Of a stretch of DNA of 64,000 nucleotides, positions 53,875 to 64,000 are shown in pieces. The stretch spans positions 222,561-286,560 of the forward strand of contig PHFL01000039.1 of assembly GCA_002794105.1 (NCBI GenBank), read 5' to 3'. The notes beneath the pieces are model-generated. The model was not told where the DNA came from, ran no database searches, and saw only the letters and a list, made by a program, of their open reading frames with translations. The position numbers and the translations under genes are program-made. The DNA is from Candidatus Thermochlorobacter aerophilus. GTDB taxonomy: Bacteria; Bacteroidota; Chlorobiia; Chlorobiales; Thermochlorobacteraceae. How positions within the stretch are numbered: the stretch's first letter is position 1; each line of letters begins with the position of its first letter.

Positions 53875-54090
53875 ATGAAGGTCTATCTGCTTAAGTCTAA
53901 AGGCAAAGGTTCTGTGCCTGACTACATTCAAGTTCGCAATGAAACTCATGCGATTATTGGCTATTTCAAAGCTAGCAACCTTGAAAAAGGTTTGGATGAA
54001 ATTGGTATCAACGACCCCATTCGGCGCCAGCGTGCTATTGCACTCCTTGAGCAATTGCCGTATGGGAAAATTGTTCAGGCAGATTTATAG
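53875..54090 (+). CDS. Small hypothetical protein
   Basis: A 71-residue soluble protein (KVYLLKSKGKGSVPDYIQVRNETHAIIGYFKASNLEKGLDEIG split here only for display), basic at the start and helical after. No family known to me. ATG 53875 is the likely start because the upstream part of the frame lacks coding character. Confidence 0.55.
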   Translation: MKVYLLKSKGKGSVPDYIQVRNETHAIIGYFKASNLEKGLDEIGINDPIRRQRAIALLEQLPYGKIVQADL

Positions 54091-54399
54091 CCATCTTTCA
54101 CTTTGACTTTGCATCAAAGCTGGCAACTGATTCATGATTGAGCAAATGGTAAGTCTTTCATGCCGCAATTGGTTGGCGCAATTATTCAATCGTGCAGGCT
54201 GTGTCCAAGGGTCTTGAGCACTGATTTTCCTGTTGATGGATTTCCTTGCACGGAAATTTTTGCTTTGCTATGCATAGCATTTATTCTTTGCATGCGCTTG
54301 GGTATATTTATGGCTTATTGCCTTACGTAGGCGGTTGCTTGAAGCAATGAGGTTTCGCATTAACAACATGCACACACAACGCATTACCAATTTTCAGCC
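54091..54399. other. Gap upstream of lysS
   Basis: About 310 bases with no credible ORF, hairpin terminator or repeat. The lysS promoter presumably lies here; no riboswitch or T-box features are seen. Confidence 0.4.
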
Positions 54400-55917
54400 A
54401 TGTCAAAGGAACTTATACCGTCTTCGCTTGAAGAACTAAACGACCAGATGCGGATGCGTCGTCAAAAACTTCAGAAACTTCGTGAGTTAGGCATCGACGC
54501 TTATCCGCACTCTTTTGATGTTACGCACTATGCCCAACCCATCTTGGATTCGTTCAAAGATGGTGAGTCTACAACTGTCTCAGTTGCTGGTCGCATCATG
54601 AGCATTCGTAACATGGGGAAAGCCTCGTTCTTTCACATCCAAGATTCTACTGGGAAAATTCAAATCTACCTGCGTCAAGATGATGTTGGCGAGACTACTT
54701 ATGACATCTTCAAACATCTCTACGATATAGGTGATTTTGTAGGCATCAAGGGCTTTACGTTTCGCACAAAGCTGGGAGAAATTTCCGTTCATGCTAAAGA
54801 AATCGTGATGCTTGCCAAAGCTTTGCGTCCCCTTCCAATTGCCAAGGAAAAAGAGGTTAATGGTCAGAAGATTGTCTATGATGCCTTCTCAGATAAAGAG
54901 CTTCGTTATCGCCAGCGGTATGTAGACTTGGTTGTCAATCCACACGTGCGCGAGGTTTTTCGCAAGCGTGCTAAAATTATCAACACTATCCGTGCCTTCC
55001 TTGATGAAAAAGGATACTTGGAAGTCGAAACGCCTATTCTACAGCCAGTCTACGGTGGCGCCACTGCTCGTCCATTTATCACGCATCACAATGCATTAGA
55101 CATGGATTTGTATTTGCGCATTGCTAATGAACTGTATCTTAAACGGCTGATTGTAGGCGGCTTTGAAGGCGTCTATGAGTTTGCTAAAGATTTCCGTAAT
55201 GAAGGGCTTAGTCGTTTCCACAACCCTGAATTTACGCAGGTTGAGTTTTATGTCGCCTATAAAGATTATTTCTGGATGATGGAGCAAGTCGAAATACTCT
55301 TCGAGCGCATTGCCCTGACTGTTAATGGCACCACAAAAGTTCATTTCAATGGTTATGACGTGGATTTGAAACCCCCTTATCGCCGCCTCACCATTACTGA
55401 TGCCATTAAAGAATTCACTGGCAAAGACATCGAAGGCAAAAGTGAACATGAACTTCGTCAAATTGCTCAGGAACTTGGGCTACATCCAGCTTCTACTGAT
55501 AGCAGTGGCAAAATCATTGATGCTATTTTCAGTGAATGTGTTGAACCTCGTCTAATTGCACCCACTTTTGTTATTGATTACCCGATTGAGATGTCGCCGC
55601 TTACCAAAAAGCATCGTTCCAAGCCCGGGCTTGTCGAACGCTTTGAGCTTATTATTGCTGGCAAGGAATTTTGTAACGCCTACACCGAACTCAATGACCC
55701 AATTGACCAGCGAGAACGATTGGAAGAACAAGCACGCTTACGCGAACGCGGTGATGATGAAGCCATGACGATTGACGAAGACTTTCTACGTGCTCTTGAG
55801 TATGGCATGCCTCCCACAGCTGGCATCGGTATTGGCATCGACCGCCTCACCATGCTTATTACCGGTCAAGACTCTATTCGCGATGTGATTCTCTTTCCAC
55901 AAATGCGACCCGAATAA
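54400..55917 (+). CDS. lysS: Lysyl-tRNA synthetase (class II)
   Basis: A 505-residue enzyme charging tRNA-Lys. An N-terminal OB-fold anticodon-binding domain ([23 protein letters not shown]) is followed by the class II catalytic core: motif 2 [20 protein letters not shown] and motif 3 [15 protein letters not shown]. Full length. Class II, so the tRNA-Lys at 33.3 kb is its expected substrate. Confidence 0.96.
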   Translation: MSKELIPSSLEELNDQMRMRRQKLQKLRELGIDAYPHSFDVTHYAQPILDSFKDGESTTVSVAGRIMSIRNMGKASFFHIQDSTGKIQIYLRQDDVGETTYDIFKHLYDIGDFVGIKGFTFRTKLGEISVHAKEIVMLAKALRPLPIAKEKEVNGQKIVYDAFSDKELRYRQRYVDLVVNPHVREVFRKRAKIINTIRAFLDEKGYLEVETPILQPVYGGATARPFITHHNALDMDLYLRIANELYLKRLIVGGFEGVYEFAKDFRNEGLSRFHNPEFTQVEFYVAYKDYFWMMEQVEILFERIALTVNGTTKVHFNGYDVDLKPPYRRLTITDAIKEFTGKDIEGKSEHELRQIAQELGLHPASTDSSGKIIDAIFSECVEPRLIAPTFVIDYPIEMSPLTKKHRSKPGLVERFELIIAGKEFCNAYTELNDPIDQRERLEEQARLRERGDDEAMTIDEDFLRALEYGMPPTAGIGIGIDRLTMLITGQDSIRDVILFPQMRPE

Positions 55918-55972
55918 GGCATCCGATTTGTTTGCTATGACGAACGAAGTAACGCATTCACAATTCTTGCCT

Positions 55973-56034
55973 TGTCATGCTGAGCGTAGCGAAGCATCCA
56001 CATACTAGATTTCTCGCTATTGCTCGGAATGACA
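55973..56034. repeat. Intergenic TGTCATGCTGA palindrome, copy 1
   Basis: An imperfect inverted repeat from TGTCATGCTGAGCG to GCTCGGAATGACA, with GAAGCATCC inside. It belongs with the copies at 56042 and 17839 and lies between the convergent lysS and pta genes, where it may also act as a terminator. Confidence 0.6.
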
Positions 56035-56041
56035 CCGCTCT

Positions 56042-56112
56042 TGTCATGCTGAACGAAGCGTAGCGAAGTGAAGCATCCATGAGTGGATTCCTCGCTACCG
56101 CTCGGAATGACA
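56042..56112. repeat. Intergenic TGTCATGCTGA palindrome, copy 2
   Basis: Same family as the copy at 55973, 7 bases further on, from TGTCATGCTGAACG to GCTCGGAATGACA. A decayed end (GGAATGACA) recurs just after. Tandem placement suggests local duplication. Confidence 0.6.
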
Positions 56113-56195
56113 GGAAAAAGGAGCTTGGAATGACAAAAAGCTCAAGGTATGACGGGGAAAACAGCATGATTTGTAGGATTGGAGTAAATGCTGCG

Positions 56196-57200
56196 TTACT
56201 TCATTCGCACGGCACAGACGCAAGCCATATCGACAATATCACTTGGTTTTGCACCACGTGAAAGATCATTCATGGGTTTTGCCAGCCCCTGAATGACTGG
56301 ACCAATAGCCGTGGCTCCGCCAAGCCGCTCGGCAAGTTTATAGCCGATATTGCCTGCATCTAAGTTTGGAAAGATGAACACATTGGCTCGACCTGCCACA
56401 GGGCTATCAGGGGCTTTACGCTTACCGACACTTTCAACAAATGCGGCATCAAACTGCAGTTCACCATCAATTTCCAGCTCAGGGCAGCGCGCTTTGGCAA
56501 TTTCCGTGGCACGAATGACTTTCTCGACAGACTCGTGCGATGCACTACCTTTTGTGGAGAAAGAGAGCATTGCCACTTTCGGCTTTTCGCCTGTGAGCAT
56601 CTGATGCGATTGAGCTGAAGAGATAGCAATATCTGCTAATTCTTCTGCAGAGGGATATGGCACCACTCCACAATCGGCAAACGTAAAAACACGTCCTGCC
56701 GCTGACGGATGCTCAGCTGGAAACGCCATCAAAAAGAAACTGGAGACCAAATTTGTGCACTCTTTATCTACTCCAATCACTTGAATCGCAGCACGCAACA
56801 CATCAGCTGTTGTGTTTACTGCTCCAGCCACGCAGCCATCTACTTCGCCTCGGCGCACCATCATAGCTCCCCAAAATAGTGGGTTGCTCATTATCCTCTC
56901 TGCCTCACTTCTGCTTATGCCTTTGTGCCGACGTAAATGGAAGTATTCATCGGCGTAGTCAGATAGTTTTGCTGGCTCAAAGTCTACGATGCAAATTTTT
57001 CCATCATGGAAAGGCAAATTCAGCCGTTTAAAGTTTGCTATAATCTCCTCTGGCTTACCTAAGAGCGTTGGCACAACGAGCTCTTGTGCCGCCATTTCCT
57101 CGACGGCGCGTAGCGTGCGCTCATCTTGCGATTCAGGAAAGACAATTCTCGCTTTCTTTGCTTTGGCTCTCTGGCGAATGGCTTGCAAAACAGGGTGCAT
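56196..57200 (-). CDS. pta: Phosphate acetyltransferase
   Basis: A 334-residue enzyme interconverting acetyl-CoA and acetyl phosphate. Seen: RIVFPESQDERTLRA at the start, VAGAVNTTADVLRAAIQVIG, MLSFSTKGSASHE and, near the end, NVFIFPNLDAGNIGYKLAERLGG. Short form without the regulatory N-terminal domain. No ackA is adjacent. It lies 12 bases downstream of a lipoprotein gene on the same strand. Confidence 0.93.
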   Translation of the reverse strand: MHPVLQAIRQRAKAKKARIVFPESQDERTLRAVEEMAAQELVVPTLLGKPEEIIANFKRLNLPFHDGKICIVDFEPAKLSDYADEYFHLRRHKGISRSEAERIMSNPLFWGAMMVRRGEVDGCVAGAVNTTADVLRAAIQVIGVDKECTNLVSSFFLMAFPAEHPSAAGRVFTFADCGVVPYPSAEELADIAISSAQSHQMLTGEKPKVAMLSFSTKGSASHESVEKVIRATEIAKARCPELEIDGELQFDAAFVESVGKRKAPDSPVAGRANVFIFPNLDAGNIGYKLAERLGGATAIGPVIQGLAKPMNDLSRGAKPSDIVDMACVCAVRMK

Positions 57201-57212
57201 TCTTGGGGGTTC

Positions 57213-58013
57213 TTAATTGCCTGTAATGCTTTGCAATTCTTGACGCACGCCCGGCAGTGTGATACCAGTAATCGCAATTCTTACGGCACTGCTTTCCTGA
57301 CGCACGACCCCTGTATTTCGTGCCACCCACACGCGCAAGGGCACATTGATAGGTATCGTTACTGGGAAGCCACCTGCCGTAGTTCTTAGTTCAACCCTCG
57401 TGTCAATTAAGACCCGTGTGGCGTTGTAAGTACGATTGCTTACGGTGATTTGCTCATTGGCTTCGACTCTGCCTTCTGCACGCGCCGCAATAGTGACATT
57501 GCCCAACCCTTCAACTGCTGCATTGACTTGTGCATTTAGGATAGTGTAAGTGCTGCCTACTCCGCCTGATGTGCGAATGAAAGGATACCACCCTGCCTGA
57601 AACCCTGTGATGTTGCGAACCCCTTCAATGTTACCAATCAGCGCTTGGATGCTGCTCAGATAAATCAGTTGGTCGCTGCGGTTATTTTCGTAAGCATAGA
57701 ATGAGGTATCCGAGGTTGGCGCGCCAACCAGTGGCGTGGTGGTTGTCACCACAACTGTTGCTTCTCTGCCGCCTAGTTGGCGTGTGCCTACAATGCGCAC
57801 CACATTAGTTCCCGATGGACGAAAGACATTATTGCCTACTGTATCCACAGAGGTACTGTATGTCCATGTTACACCTACCCGTGTTGGGAAAATGCCTTCC
57901 GGCTCACTTGGCGAGGAACCTTGTTGGCAGGAGCTTAGCACTGCACTTGAAAGCACCAGCAGCAAGATAAGCCGTCTTTGCCACTTCATGGTACTCTTGG
58001 TTGAAGTTTTCAT
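57213..58013 (-). CDS. Lipoprotein of unknown function
   Basis: A 266-residue lipoprotein: signal up to LSSC (Cys about 29), then a beta-rich domain (PTRVGVTWTYSTSVD, QLGGREATVVVTTTT, NRTYNATRVLIDTRVELRT) resembling surface proteins with no assigned role. It sits between mdh (upstream) and pta (downstream). Confidence 0.7.
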   Translation of the reverse strand: MKTSTKSTMKWQRRLILLLVLSSAVLSSCQQGSSPSEPEGIFPTRVGVTWTYSTSVDTVGNNVFRPSGTNVVRIVGTRQLGGREATVVVTTTTPLVGAPTSDTSFYAYENNRSDQLIYLSSIQALIGNIEGVRNITGFQAGWYPFIRTSGGVGSTYTILNAQVNAAVEGLGNVTIAARAEGRVEANEQITVSNRTYNATRVLIDTRVELRTTAGGFPVTIPINVPLRVWVARNTGVVRQESSAVRIAITGITLPGVRQELQSITGN

Positions 58014-58060
58014 GGATAATTATTTCTGACACATGTTTGCCTTTCGGTTTTTTACCGGTG

Positions 58061-59144
<1,084 letters not shown>

Positions 59145-59162
59145 TAATCAGCTGGGCAGACC

Positions 59163-59471
59163 TTACTTTTTCATTTTCTTATCTGCTTCAAGGTGCTCCT
59201 TCTTCGCCAGAAGCTCCTCCTTGGTTTCTGGGAAGTTGGGGTCAGCCACGCAGCAGTCTACAGGGCACACTGCGGCACATTGTGGCTCTTCGTGGAAGCC
59301 AACACATTCTGTGCACTTGTCTGGCACAATGTAGTAGATTGACTCATTCAGTGGTGGATAAGTTTCGCCGAACAATGTCCAGTTTTTCCCGCCCTCATAG
59401 ATTGCGGTGTTTGGACATTCTGGCTCACAAGCACCACAGTTGATGCACTCCTCGGTGATCATTAACGCCAT
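59163..59471 (-). CDS. 2[4Fe-4S] ferredoxin, extended type
   Basis: A 102-residue bacterial ferredoxin. The first cluster motif is CINCGACEPECP and the second is CTECVGFHEEPQCAAVCP, with an insertion between the second and third cysteines as in Chromatium/Alvin-type ferredoxins. A charged helical tail (KEELLAKKEHLEADKKMKK) follows. It carries low-potential electrons, probably from the photosystem or to pyruvate/2-oxoglutarate oxidoreductases. A strong ribosome binding site (AGGAGG) precedes the ATG. Confidence 0.93.
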   Translation of the reverse strand: MALMITEECINCGACEPECPNTAIYEGGKNWTLFGETYPPLNESIYYIVPDKCTECVGFHEEPQCAAVCPVDCCVADPNFPETKEELLAKKEHLEADKKMKK

Positions 59472-59599
59472 TGTTTTTCCTCCTGAGTTTGGTTTAAGGT
59501 TATTAGGGTCTAACTAAACTTGAGCTTAGCTGCCGCGCTACTCTTTTACTCACACGAATAAAAAAACTTTTTTTAACAAAAGTTTCTTATAGCACTTGT

Positions 59600-60775
59600 T
59601 TAGACAAGTTCTACAATCATTGCGCAAGCTTCACCGCCACCAAGGCAAATAGCTGCTAATCCTCGCTTTAAGCCTCGATGTTTGAGAGCATACAGTAGGG
59701 TTGTTAAAATTCTTGCTCCGCTGGCTCCGATGGGATGTCCAAGCGCTACCGCCCCACCATGCACATTGAGTTTTTCATCGGGAATTCCCAAAGCGTTGCG
59801 TGCCGCCAAAGCTACTACTGCAAACGCTTCATTAACTTCAAATAGGTCAATATCCTTGAGCGATAGGTTCGCTCTTTTGAGTACTTTTGGAATAGCATCA
59901 ATTGGAGCCGTAGTAAAGTATTCTGGTTGCTTTGCTGCAGTGGCATAAGCCAAGATTTTCGCCATCGGCTTCAGCCCCTTTTGCTTGATAGCTTCAGCTG
60001 AAGCCACTACTACCGCTGCAGCTCCGTCATTGATTTTGGAAGCATTTGCCGCCGTTACAGTGCCATCCTTTTGAAAAACTGGTTTGAGTGTTGGAATTTT
60101 ATCAGGGCGAAAGTTCTTGGGCTCCTCATCTTCCCATAGCCCCATTTTTTTACCTTTTTCTTCCCATTCTACTGCGACAATCTCATCTTTGAACCAACCT
60201 TCTTTCTGCGCTTTGAGTGCCCGTGTGTAGCTACATATTGCAAATTCATCTTGTGCTTCACGCGACACGTTGCATTCTTTGGCACAGAGTTCAGCAGCAT
60301 TGCCCATCAAGAATTTGTTGTAGACATCGAGCAATCCATCATGCTGCATGGAATCAATTAGCTCTGCGTTTCCATAGCGATAACCGCTTCGTGCCTTTGT
60401 CAAAAGGTAAGGTGCGTTAGTCATGGATTCCATTCCGCCAGCGACGCCAATGTGCATATCGCCTACGGCAATTGCTTGCGCTGCTAACATGATTGCTTTC
60501 AATCCGGAGCCGCACATTTTGTTGATGGTCAGGGCTTCAACAGAGACAGGCAATCCGCCAAAAATTGCCGCTTGCCGCGCAGGCGCTTGACCTAAGCCTG
60601 CTGACAAGACATTTCCCATTATGCACTCTTGGACATCTTCGGGTGAAATTCCTGCCCTTTTCACCGCTTCACGCACCACAATGGCACCTAACTCGGTTGC
60701 ACTCTTTGAGGAAAATGCGCCCTGAAAGCTTGCAATGGGGGTTCTTACTGCACTGACAATATAGACTTCTTGCAT
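59600..60775 (-). CDS. Acetyl-CoA acetyltransferase (thiolase)
   Basis: A 391-residue thiolase. The nucleophile cysteine is in NKMCGSGLKAI (about residue 87), the catalytic His in VNEAFAVVAL and GGAVALGHPIGASG, and the second Cys in CLGGGEACAMIVE. The form is that of biosynthetic/degradative acetoacetyl-CoA thiolase. No partner genes for fatty acid oxidation or polyhydroxyalkanoate synthesis are adjacent, so its pathway is open. Confidence 0.93.
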   Translation of the reverse strand: MQEVYIVSAVRTPIASFQGAFSSKSATELGAIVVREAVKRAGISPEDVQECIMGNVLSAGLGQAPARQAAIFGGLPVSVEALTINKMCGSGLKAIMLAAQAIAVGDMHIGVAGGMESMTNAPYLLTKARSGYRYGNAELIDSMQHDGLLDVYNKFLMGNAAELCAKECNVSREAQDEFAICSYTRALKAQKEGWFKDEIVAVEWEEKGKKMGLWEDEEPKNFRPDKIPTLKPVFQKDGTVTAANASKINDGAAAVVVASAEAIKQKGLKPMAKILAYATAAKQPEYFTTAPIDAIPKVLKRANLSLKDIDLFEVNEAFAVVALAARNALGIPDEKLNVHGGAVALGHPIGASGARILTTLLYALKHRGLKRGLAAICLGGGEACAMIVELV

Positions 60776-60870
60776 GGATGTTTGAGGCTAAAAGTTTTCG
60801 GGCGCAACTTAGCAAAAATCAATTTTATGGCAACGTAGATTTGGCTTGTTTGGATGGCGTCTAACTTTCC

Positions 60871-61905
60871 TTATGAAGAATGTTCAGACAAGGGCATAGC
60901 AGTCTCAGGTGTCTCACTGGCTTTAGAAACAGCTCGTTTTGCATTTTTGCGCTCGTCTCTTTCATATGCTTCAATGATGTCTCGCACCAGTCGATGCCGC
61001 ACGACATCAGATTTATCTAAGAACACAAAAGAAATGCCTTCGATATGGCTTAGCAATCGTTGTGCTTCTACCAGCCCTGAATCTTGCTTATTGGGCAAAT
61101 CAATTTGTGAAATGTCGCCAGTGATAATTGCTTTGGAATTTGTGCCAAGTCGCGTCAGGCACATTTTCATCTGTAAGCTGGTTGCATTCTGGGCTTCGTC
61201 TAAGATGATGAAGGCATTATTGAGTGTGCGCCCACGCATATATGCCAGCGGCACAATCTCAATAATTTTCTTTTCCATGTATTCCTTGAGCTTTTCTGGC
61301 GTGAGCATATCACCCAGTGCGTCGTACAGCGGTCGGAGGTAGGGGTCAATTTTCTGTTGCAAGTCCCCAGGCAAAAATCCCAAGCTTTCTCCTGCTTCGA
61401 CAGCTGGTCGTGCCAAGACAATGCGTTGTACTTGCTTTGCCTTCAAGGCAGCAACTGCCACGGCAACTGCCGTATATGTTTTGCCTGTACCTGCTGGACC
61501 GATGGCAAATACAATATCATTTCGTTTGGATTCTGCTACCAGCCTGCGCTGTCCCGGAGTGCGCGCCCTTATTGCATCGGTGCGTGTTACGACAATTACA
61601 TCATCAGTGCCTTCTACCAAAGAAGATGTTGTCTGCGATTCGCCAGCTACAATAAGCTTGATGACCGCATCAACATCTTTGGCATATATTTCACCGTTAC
61701 GATTGACCAGAAAGAGCAACTCCGCAAAAATCTTCTCAACCAGCCGCACATCTGCATCACTTCCACGCAGGGTTACATCATTGCCCCGCGCAATGATAAA
61801 GACCTCTGGGAACTGCTCCTCAATGCGCTGCAGATACATATTCTGCGCGCCAAATACCAACATGGGCTCAATGCCCTTTAGGGAAAACTTCTTCTCGATA
61901 GCCAC
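60871..61905 (-). CDS. phoH: PhoH-like ATPase
   Basis: A 344-residue PhoH protein: an N-terminal KH-like region (ADVRLVEKIFAELLFLV), then the ATPase with Walker A FAIGPAGTGKTYTAVAVAV, the RPAVEAGESLGFLPGDLQQKIDPYLRPLYDAL block and Walker B AFIILDEAQNAT. Members are linked to RNA metabolism. No ATG begins the conserved part; GTG 61905 is chosen because AAGGAA lies just upstream and it fits the family length. Confidence 0.92.
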   Translation of the reverse strand: MAIEKKFSLKGIEPMLVFGAQNMYLQRIEEQFPEVFIIARGNDVTLRGSDADVRLVEKIFAELLFLVNRNGEIYAKDVDAVIKLIVAGESQTTSSLVEGTDDVIVVTRTDAIRARTPGQRRLVAESKRNDIVFAIGPAGTGKTYTAVAVAVAALKAKQVQRIVLARPAVEAGESLGFLPGDLQQKIDPYLRPLYDALGDMLTPEKLKEYMEKKIIEIVPLAYMRGRTLNNAFIILDEAQNATSLQMKMCLTRLGTNSKAIITGDISQIDLPNKQDSGLVEAQRLLSHIEGISFVFLDKSDVVRHRLVRDIIEAYERDERKNAKRAVSKASETPETAMPLSEHSS

Positions 61906-61951
61906 CTTCCTTTTTCCTTGTTGATTGTTTTCAGATACTGAATGGTTAACT

Positions 61952-62554
61952 CTATGATGCAAAAACAAGTTGCTCCATTCCGCTTATGTCTGTCAAAACG
62001 GCGCGTCCTCCTCTTGTCTGTTGGCTTCTGGCTTCATACTTACCTTCCAGCATAGCCTGACACTCTTGCTTACTCTGAAGTTGTTCCTTTTGTTCAATCA
62101 AAAAGATAAGCAAATCCGCTTGGATTGTTGCCGACACTTTTTCGGCAAGCTCTTTACTCTCTACTATTTTCTCTTCATGAAATGTATCTTTGACAATTGG
62201 CGCAATAATCGGTATGCTACCTTGCTGCAGAAGGTATAGCAAAGCTTTCGGTCTAATTGACAAGTTGGGTTCATCTGATTGGTCGCTGTAGGCAGCAAGT
62301 CCCAAGTGATGGGCTGCCAAAGCTACAGCTGGCAAAAGTTCTTCAGAAAGTTTTGCTGCAAAGGTTTTATTGAACGTCTTAAGCGCAGCTACCTGAAGCG
62401 AACTTTCCATCCCCGACTGTCCAGACGCTTGACCGCTGTGCACAACGACCAGACGATTATTTTGAACAATTTTTCGAATGCCTGCCTTCAGCCGATTGAA
62501 GTAAAGCACATCATTGAGCTCGAGTGCACGAACATGTAGCACAATCGTCTTCAT
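61952..62554 (-). CDS. Amino acid kinase-fold-like protein
   Basis: A 200-residue protein with pieces of the amino acid kinase fold (NAGK/UMPK type): RLVVVHSGQASG early, LLQQGSIPIIAPIVKD in the middle and IQADLLIFLIEQKEQ late. The usual nucleotide motifs (GG pair after VVHG, and DKLxxLTD) are altered, and it is shorter than true kinases. It may be a diverged or inactive member. It sits between phoH and hldD on the same strand. Confidence 0.45.
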   Translation of the reverse strand: MKTIVLHVRALELNDVLYFNRLKAGIRKIVQNNRLVVVHSGQASGQSGMESSLQVAALKTFNKTFAAKLSEELLPAVALAAHHLGLAAYSDQSDEPNLSIRPKALLYLLQQGSIPIIAPIVKDTFHEEKIVESKELAEKVSATIQADLLIFLIEQKEQLQSKQECQAMLEGKYEARSQQTRGGRAVLTDISGMEQLVFAS

Positions 62555-62568
62555 TAGTTACATGTGTC

Positions 62569-63549
62569 TCAGTCCGCCGCTCGCAAATATGGAATACTTT
62601 TTTCAAGATGCTGTTTTACATAATCGCTAACGCTTTCCTCAAGCGACTTGAAGCGCACTGGACAACCTGCCGCATAGAGTTTTCGCATTTGTGCCTGCGT
62701 AAAATACTGATACTTGTCTCGCAAGACTTCTGGCATAGGAATGTACTCAATCTGTACAGGTTTGCCCATTGCGTTGAATGTAGCGGTTACTAAATCTTTG
62801 AATGTGCGAGCTTTACCTGTGCCAAGATTCAAAATGCCATTTACATGTGCATTTTGCAGTAGCCAAAACATCACTTCCACACAATCTTTGACATAGACAA
62901 AGTCACGCATTTGCTCTCCATCAGCATAATTCGGATGATGTGATTTAAAGAGCTTGACATAGCCATGTTGCAAAATTTGGTTATAGGCTTTGAAGACCAC
63001 ACTTGCCATGTCGTCTTTGTGATACTCGTTTGGTCCAAAGACGTTGAAGAACTTGAGTCCTACGATTTTGCTCAGGAGATTTTTGCGCTGTGCCCACAAG
63101 TCAAAAAGATGTTTTGAGTAGCCATATCCATTGAGCGGTCGGAGCGTATGCAGTTTGCTCTCATCATCGTCATAACCTTGAGAGCCGTCGCCGTATGTAG
63201 CTGCACTCGATGCATAGATAAAACGAATGGAGCGCTGCACAGCAAATGCTGCCAGTTCCTTGGTGTATTCATAGTTGCTACGCAATAGCACATCGAGATT
63301 TTTCTCTGTTGTTGTGCTGATTGCGCCCATGTGAATGATGGCATCGAGGCGAGGAAATTTTTCTGCAAGGAGTTTGTGCAGACAATCGTCTTTGTCGAGG
63401 TAGTCAGCAAACCGTAGCCCAACAAGATTCTTCCATTTTTCAGAGGTACCTAAGCTATCTGCAATAATGATATCCGTGTAACCAACTTGATTGAGTTTCC
63501 ACACCATTGCACTGCCAATGAAGCCTGCACCGCCCGTGACCAGAATCAT
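62569..63549 (-). CDS. hldD: ADP-L-glycero-D-manno-heptose 6-epimerase
   Basis: A 326-residue short-chain dehydrogenase that converts ADP-D-glycero-D-manno-heptose to the L-form for lipopolysaccharide core. Seen: ILVTGGAGFIGSAMV, ISTTTEKNLD, SSAATYGDG, the catalytic YGYSK and FNVFGPNEYHKDDMASV. It indicates a heptose-containing LPS. It lies 14 bases upstream of the kinase-like gene. Confidence 0.94.
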   Translation of the reverse strand: MILVTGGAGFIGSAMVWKLNQVGYTDIIIADSLGTSEKWKNLVGLRFADYLDKDDCLHKLLAEKFPRLDAIIHMGAISTTTEKNLDVLLRSNYEYTKELAAFAVQRSIRFIYASSAATYGDGSQGYDDDESKLHTLRPLNGYGYSKHLFDLWAQRKNLLSKIVGLKFFNVFGPNEYHKDDMASVVFKAYNQILQHGYVKLFKSHHPNYADGEQMRDFVYVKDCVEVMFWLLQNAHVNGILNLGTGKARTFKDLVTATFNAMGKPVQIEYIPMPEVLRDKYQYFTQAQMRKLYAAGCPVRFKSLEESVSDYVKQHLEKSIPYLRAAD

Positions 63550-63642
63550 TGTTGGTTAGTTAGAGCGCTGATACTTTTTGGGTTATGAGATAGCTTTTTG
63601 TCTGCACCGTTTTTTATGGGAGCCATTCTGGGTAAGCTAAAA

Positions 63643-63664
63643 AGCCGCTACTCTTGTAGCGGCT
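63643..63664 (-). terminator. Terminator after the sigma-like gene
   Basis: A 9-bp stem (AGCCGCTAC / GTAGCGGCT) with a 4-base loop, followed on the minus strand by TTTTT. It lies just after the stop of the last gene in the window. Confidence 0.85.
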
Positions 63665-63670
63665 CTACAC

Positions 63671-64000
63671 TTAATTTACCTTTTCATTGACTTCTTGGCC
63701 GATGAGCTTGCGTCCCCAATGCAGCCACATGCGCACAGTTGCCAGCGGCTGTCCAATGACCTGTGCAATTTCTGCATGGGTCAATCCAACCACATCAGCC
63801 AACAACACCGTAAGCTTGAAGTCCGCTGCCATCGTTACCGTCACTCGGGCAACATCTTGGTCATCAATCATAACGCTGCCATCATGCTCAATAGTAGCTT
63901 CCTGACCAAAGGACCGCAAATATACATTGCGAAACGCCTTGAAGAGTTCTACCGCTGTTTTGCTTTGACCGCCTTCAAGATAAGTTTGGCTGACAAGCAT
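63671..64000 (-). CDS. Sigma-70 region 4-like protein, cut by window end
   Basis: 109 residues are visible. The last third (LTHAEIAQVIGQPLATVRMWLHWGRKLI) is the helix-turn-helix of sigma-70 region 4 as in ECF sigma factors. The first residues (KTAVELFKAFRNVYLRSFGQE) resemble the end of region 2. The ATG at the very edge is probably internal, so the N-terminus is missing. Its target promoters are unknown. Confidence 0.6.
   Translation of the reverse strand: MLVSQTYLEGGQSKTAVELFKAFRNVYLRSFGQEATIEHDGSVMIDDQDVARVTVTMAADFKLTVLLADVVGLTHAEIAQVIGQPLATVRMWLHWGRKLIGQEVNEKVN

Overview
The window looks like the chromosome of a phototrophic member of the Chlorobi (green sulfur bacterial lineage, probably near Chloroherpeton or Thermochlorobacter). 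The basis is a bacteriochlorophyll a operon (bchF, bchC, a YciI-like gene, bchX), a separate magnesium chelatase gene (bchI), and Chlorobi/Bacteroidota-type families such as DUF4292 lipoproteins and FadL-like outer membrane proteins. The species name is inference. All coordinates are 1-based; domain calls come from reading motifs, not from searches.

Layout. 1-1.4 kb: two tandem dienelactone-hydrolase genes; the upstream paralogue has lost its nucleophilic cysteine. 2-5.2 kb: the bch operon; its BchX carries a C-terminal extension ending in what reads as a sigma-70 region 4 helix-turn-helix. 5.3-24.7 kb: TPR proteins, UDP-glucose dehydrogenase, a ComM/YifB ATPase, a membrane-bound GH2-like protein with degenerate active-site positions, SMC, a HAD phosphatase, AroA, a sensor-domain protein, PEP carboxylase, two lipoproteins (one with a CxxCH haem motif) and an outer membrane beta-barrel.

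24.85-33.31 kb: an 8.5-kb integrative element in the 3' end of a tRNA-Lys(CTT) gene, bounded by exact 31-bp direct repeats. It carries a tyrosine integrase whose first codons contain six copies of a 10-bp word (two more copies lie by the other end), an excisionase-like HTH protein and a zinc-ribbon/AAA ATPase resembling a replication protein. About 2.9 kb of glycan-assembly genes, broken at both outer edges, appears to have landed inside an element ORF. Between the ATPase and the tRNA is about 1.5 kb of non-coding DNA made of successive repeat cassettes. In each, a short word is tandemly repeated and then repeated again as its reverse complement. The word differs from cassette to cassette, yet the two arms change together while the flanks stay identical. 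This is the most unusual structure in the window.

33.4-64 kb: mostly housekeeping: secG, an isocitrate dehydrogenase-family enzyme, an ABC exporter of YbbA/YbbP type, an SbcD-like nuclease, a [2Fe-2S] ferredoxin cluster, quinone reductase, Bcp peroxiredoxin, an acyl-CoA synthetase, bchI, a peptide-type binding lipoprotein, deoC, lysS, pta, mdh, a 2[4Fe-4S] ferredoxin, a thiolase, phoH, hldD and a partial sigma-factor-like gene. PEP carboxylase, malate and isocitrate dehydrogenases, Pta, the thiolase and the acyl-CoA synthetase together suggest carbon handling through C4 acids and acetyl-CoA. Intergenic palindromic repeats occur after aroA and between lysS and pta.
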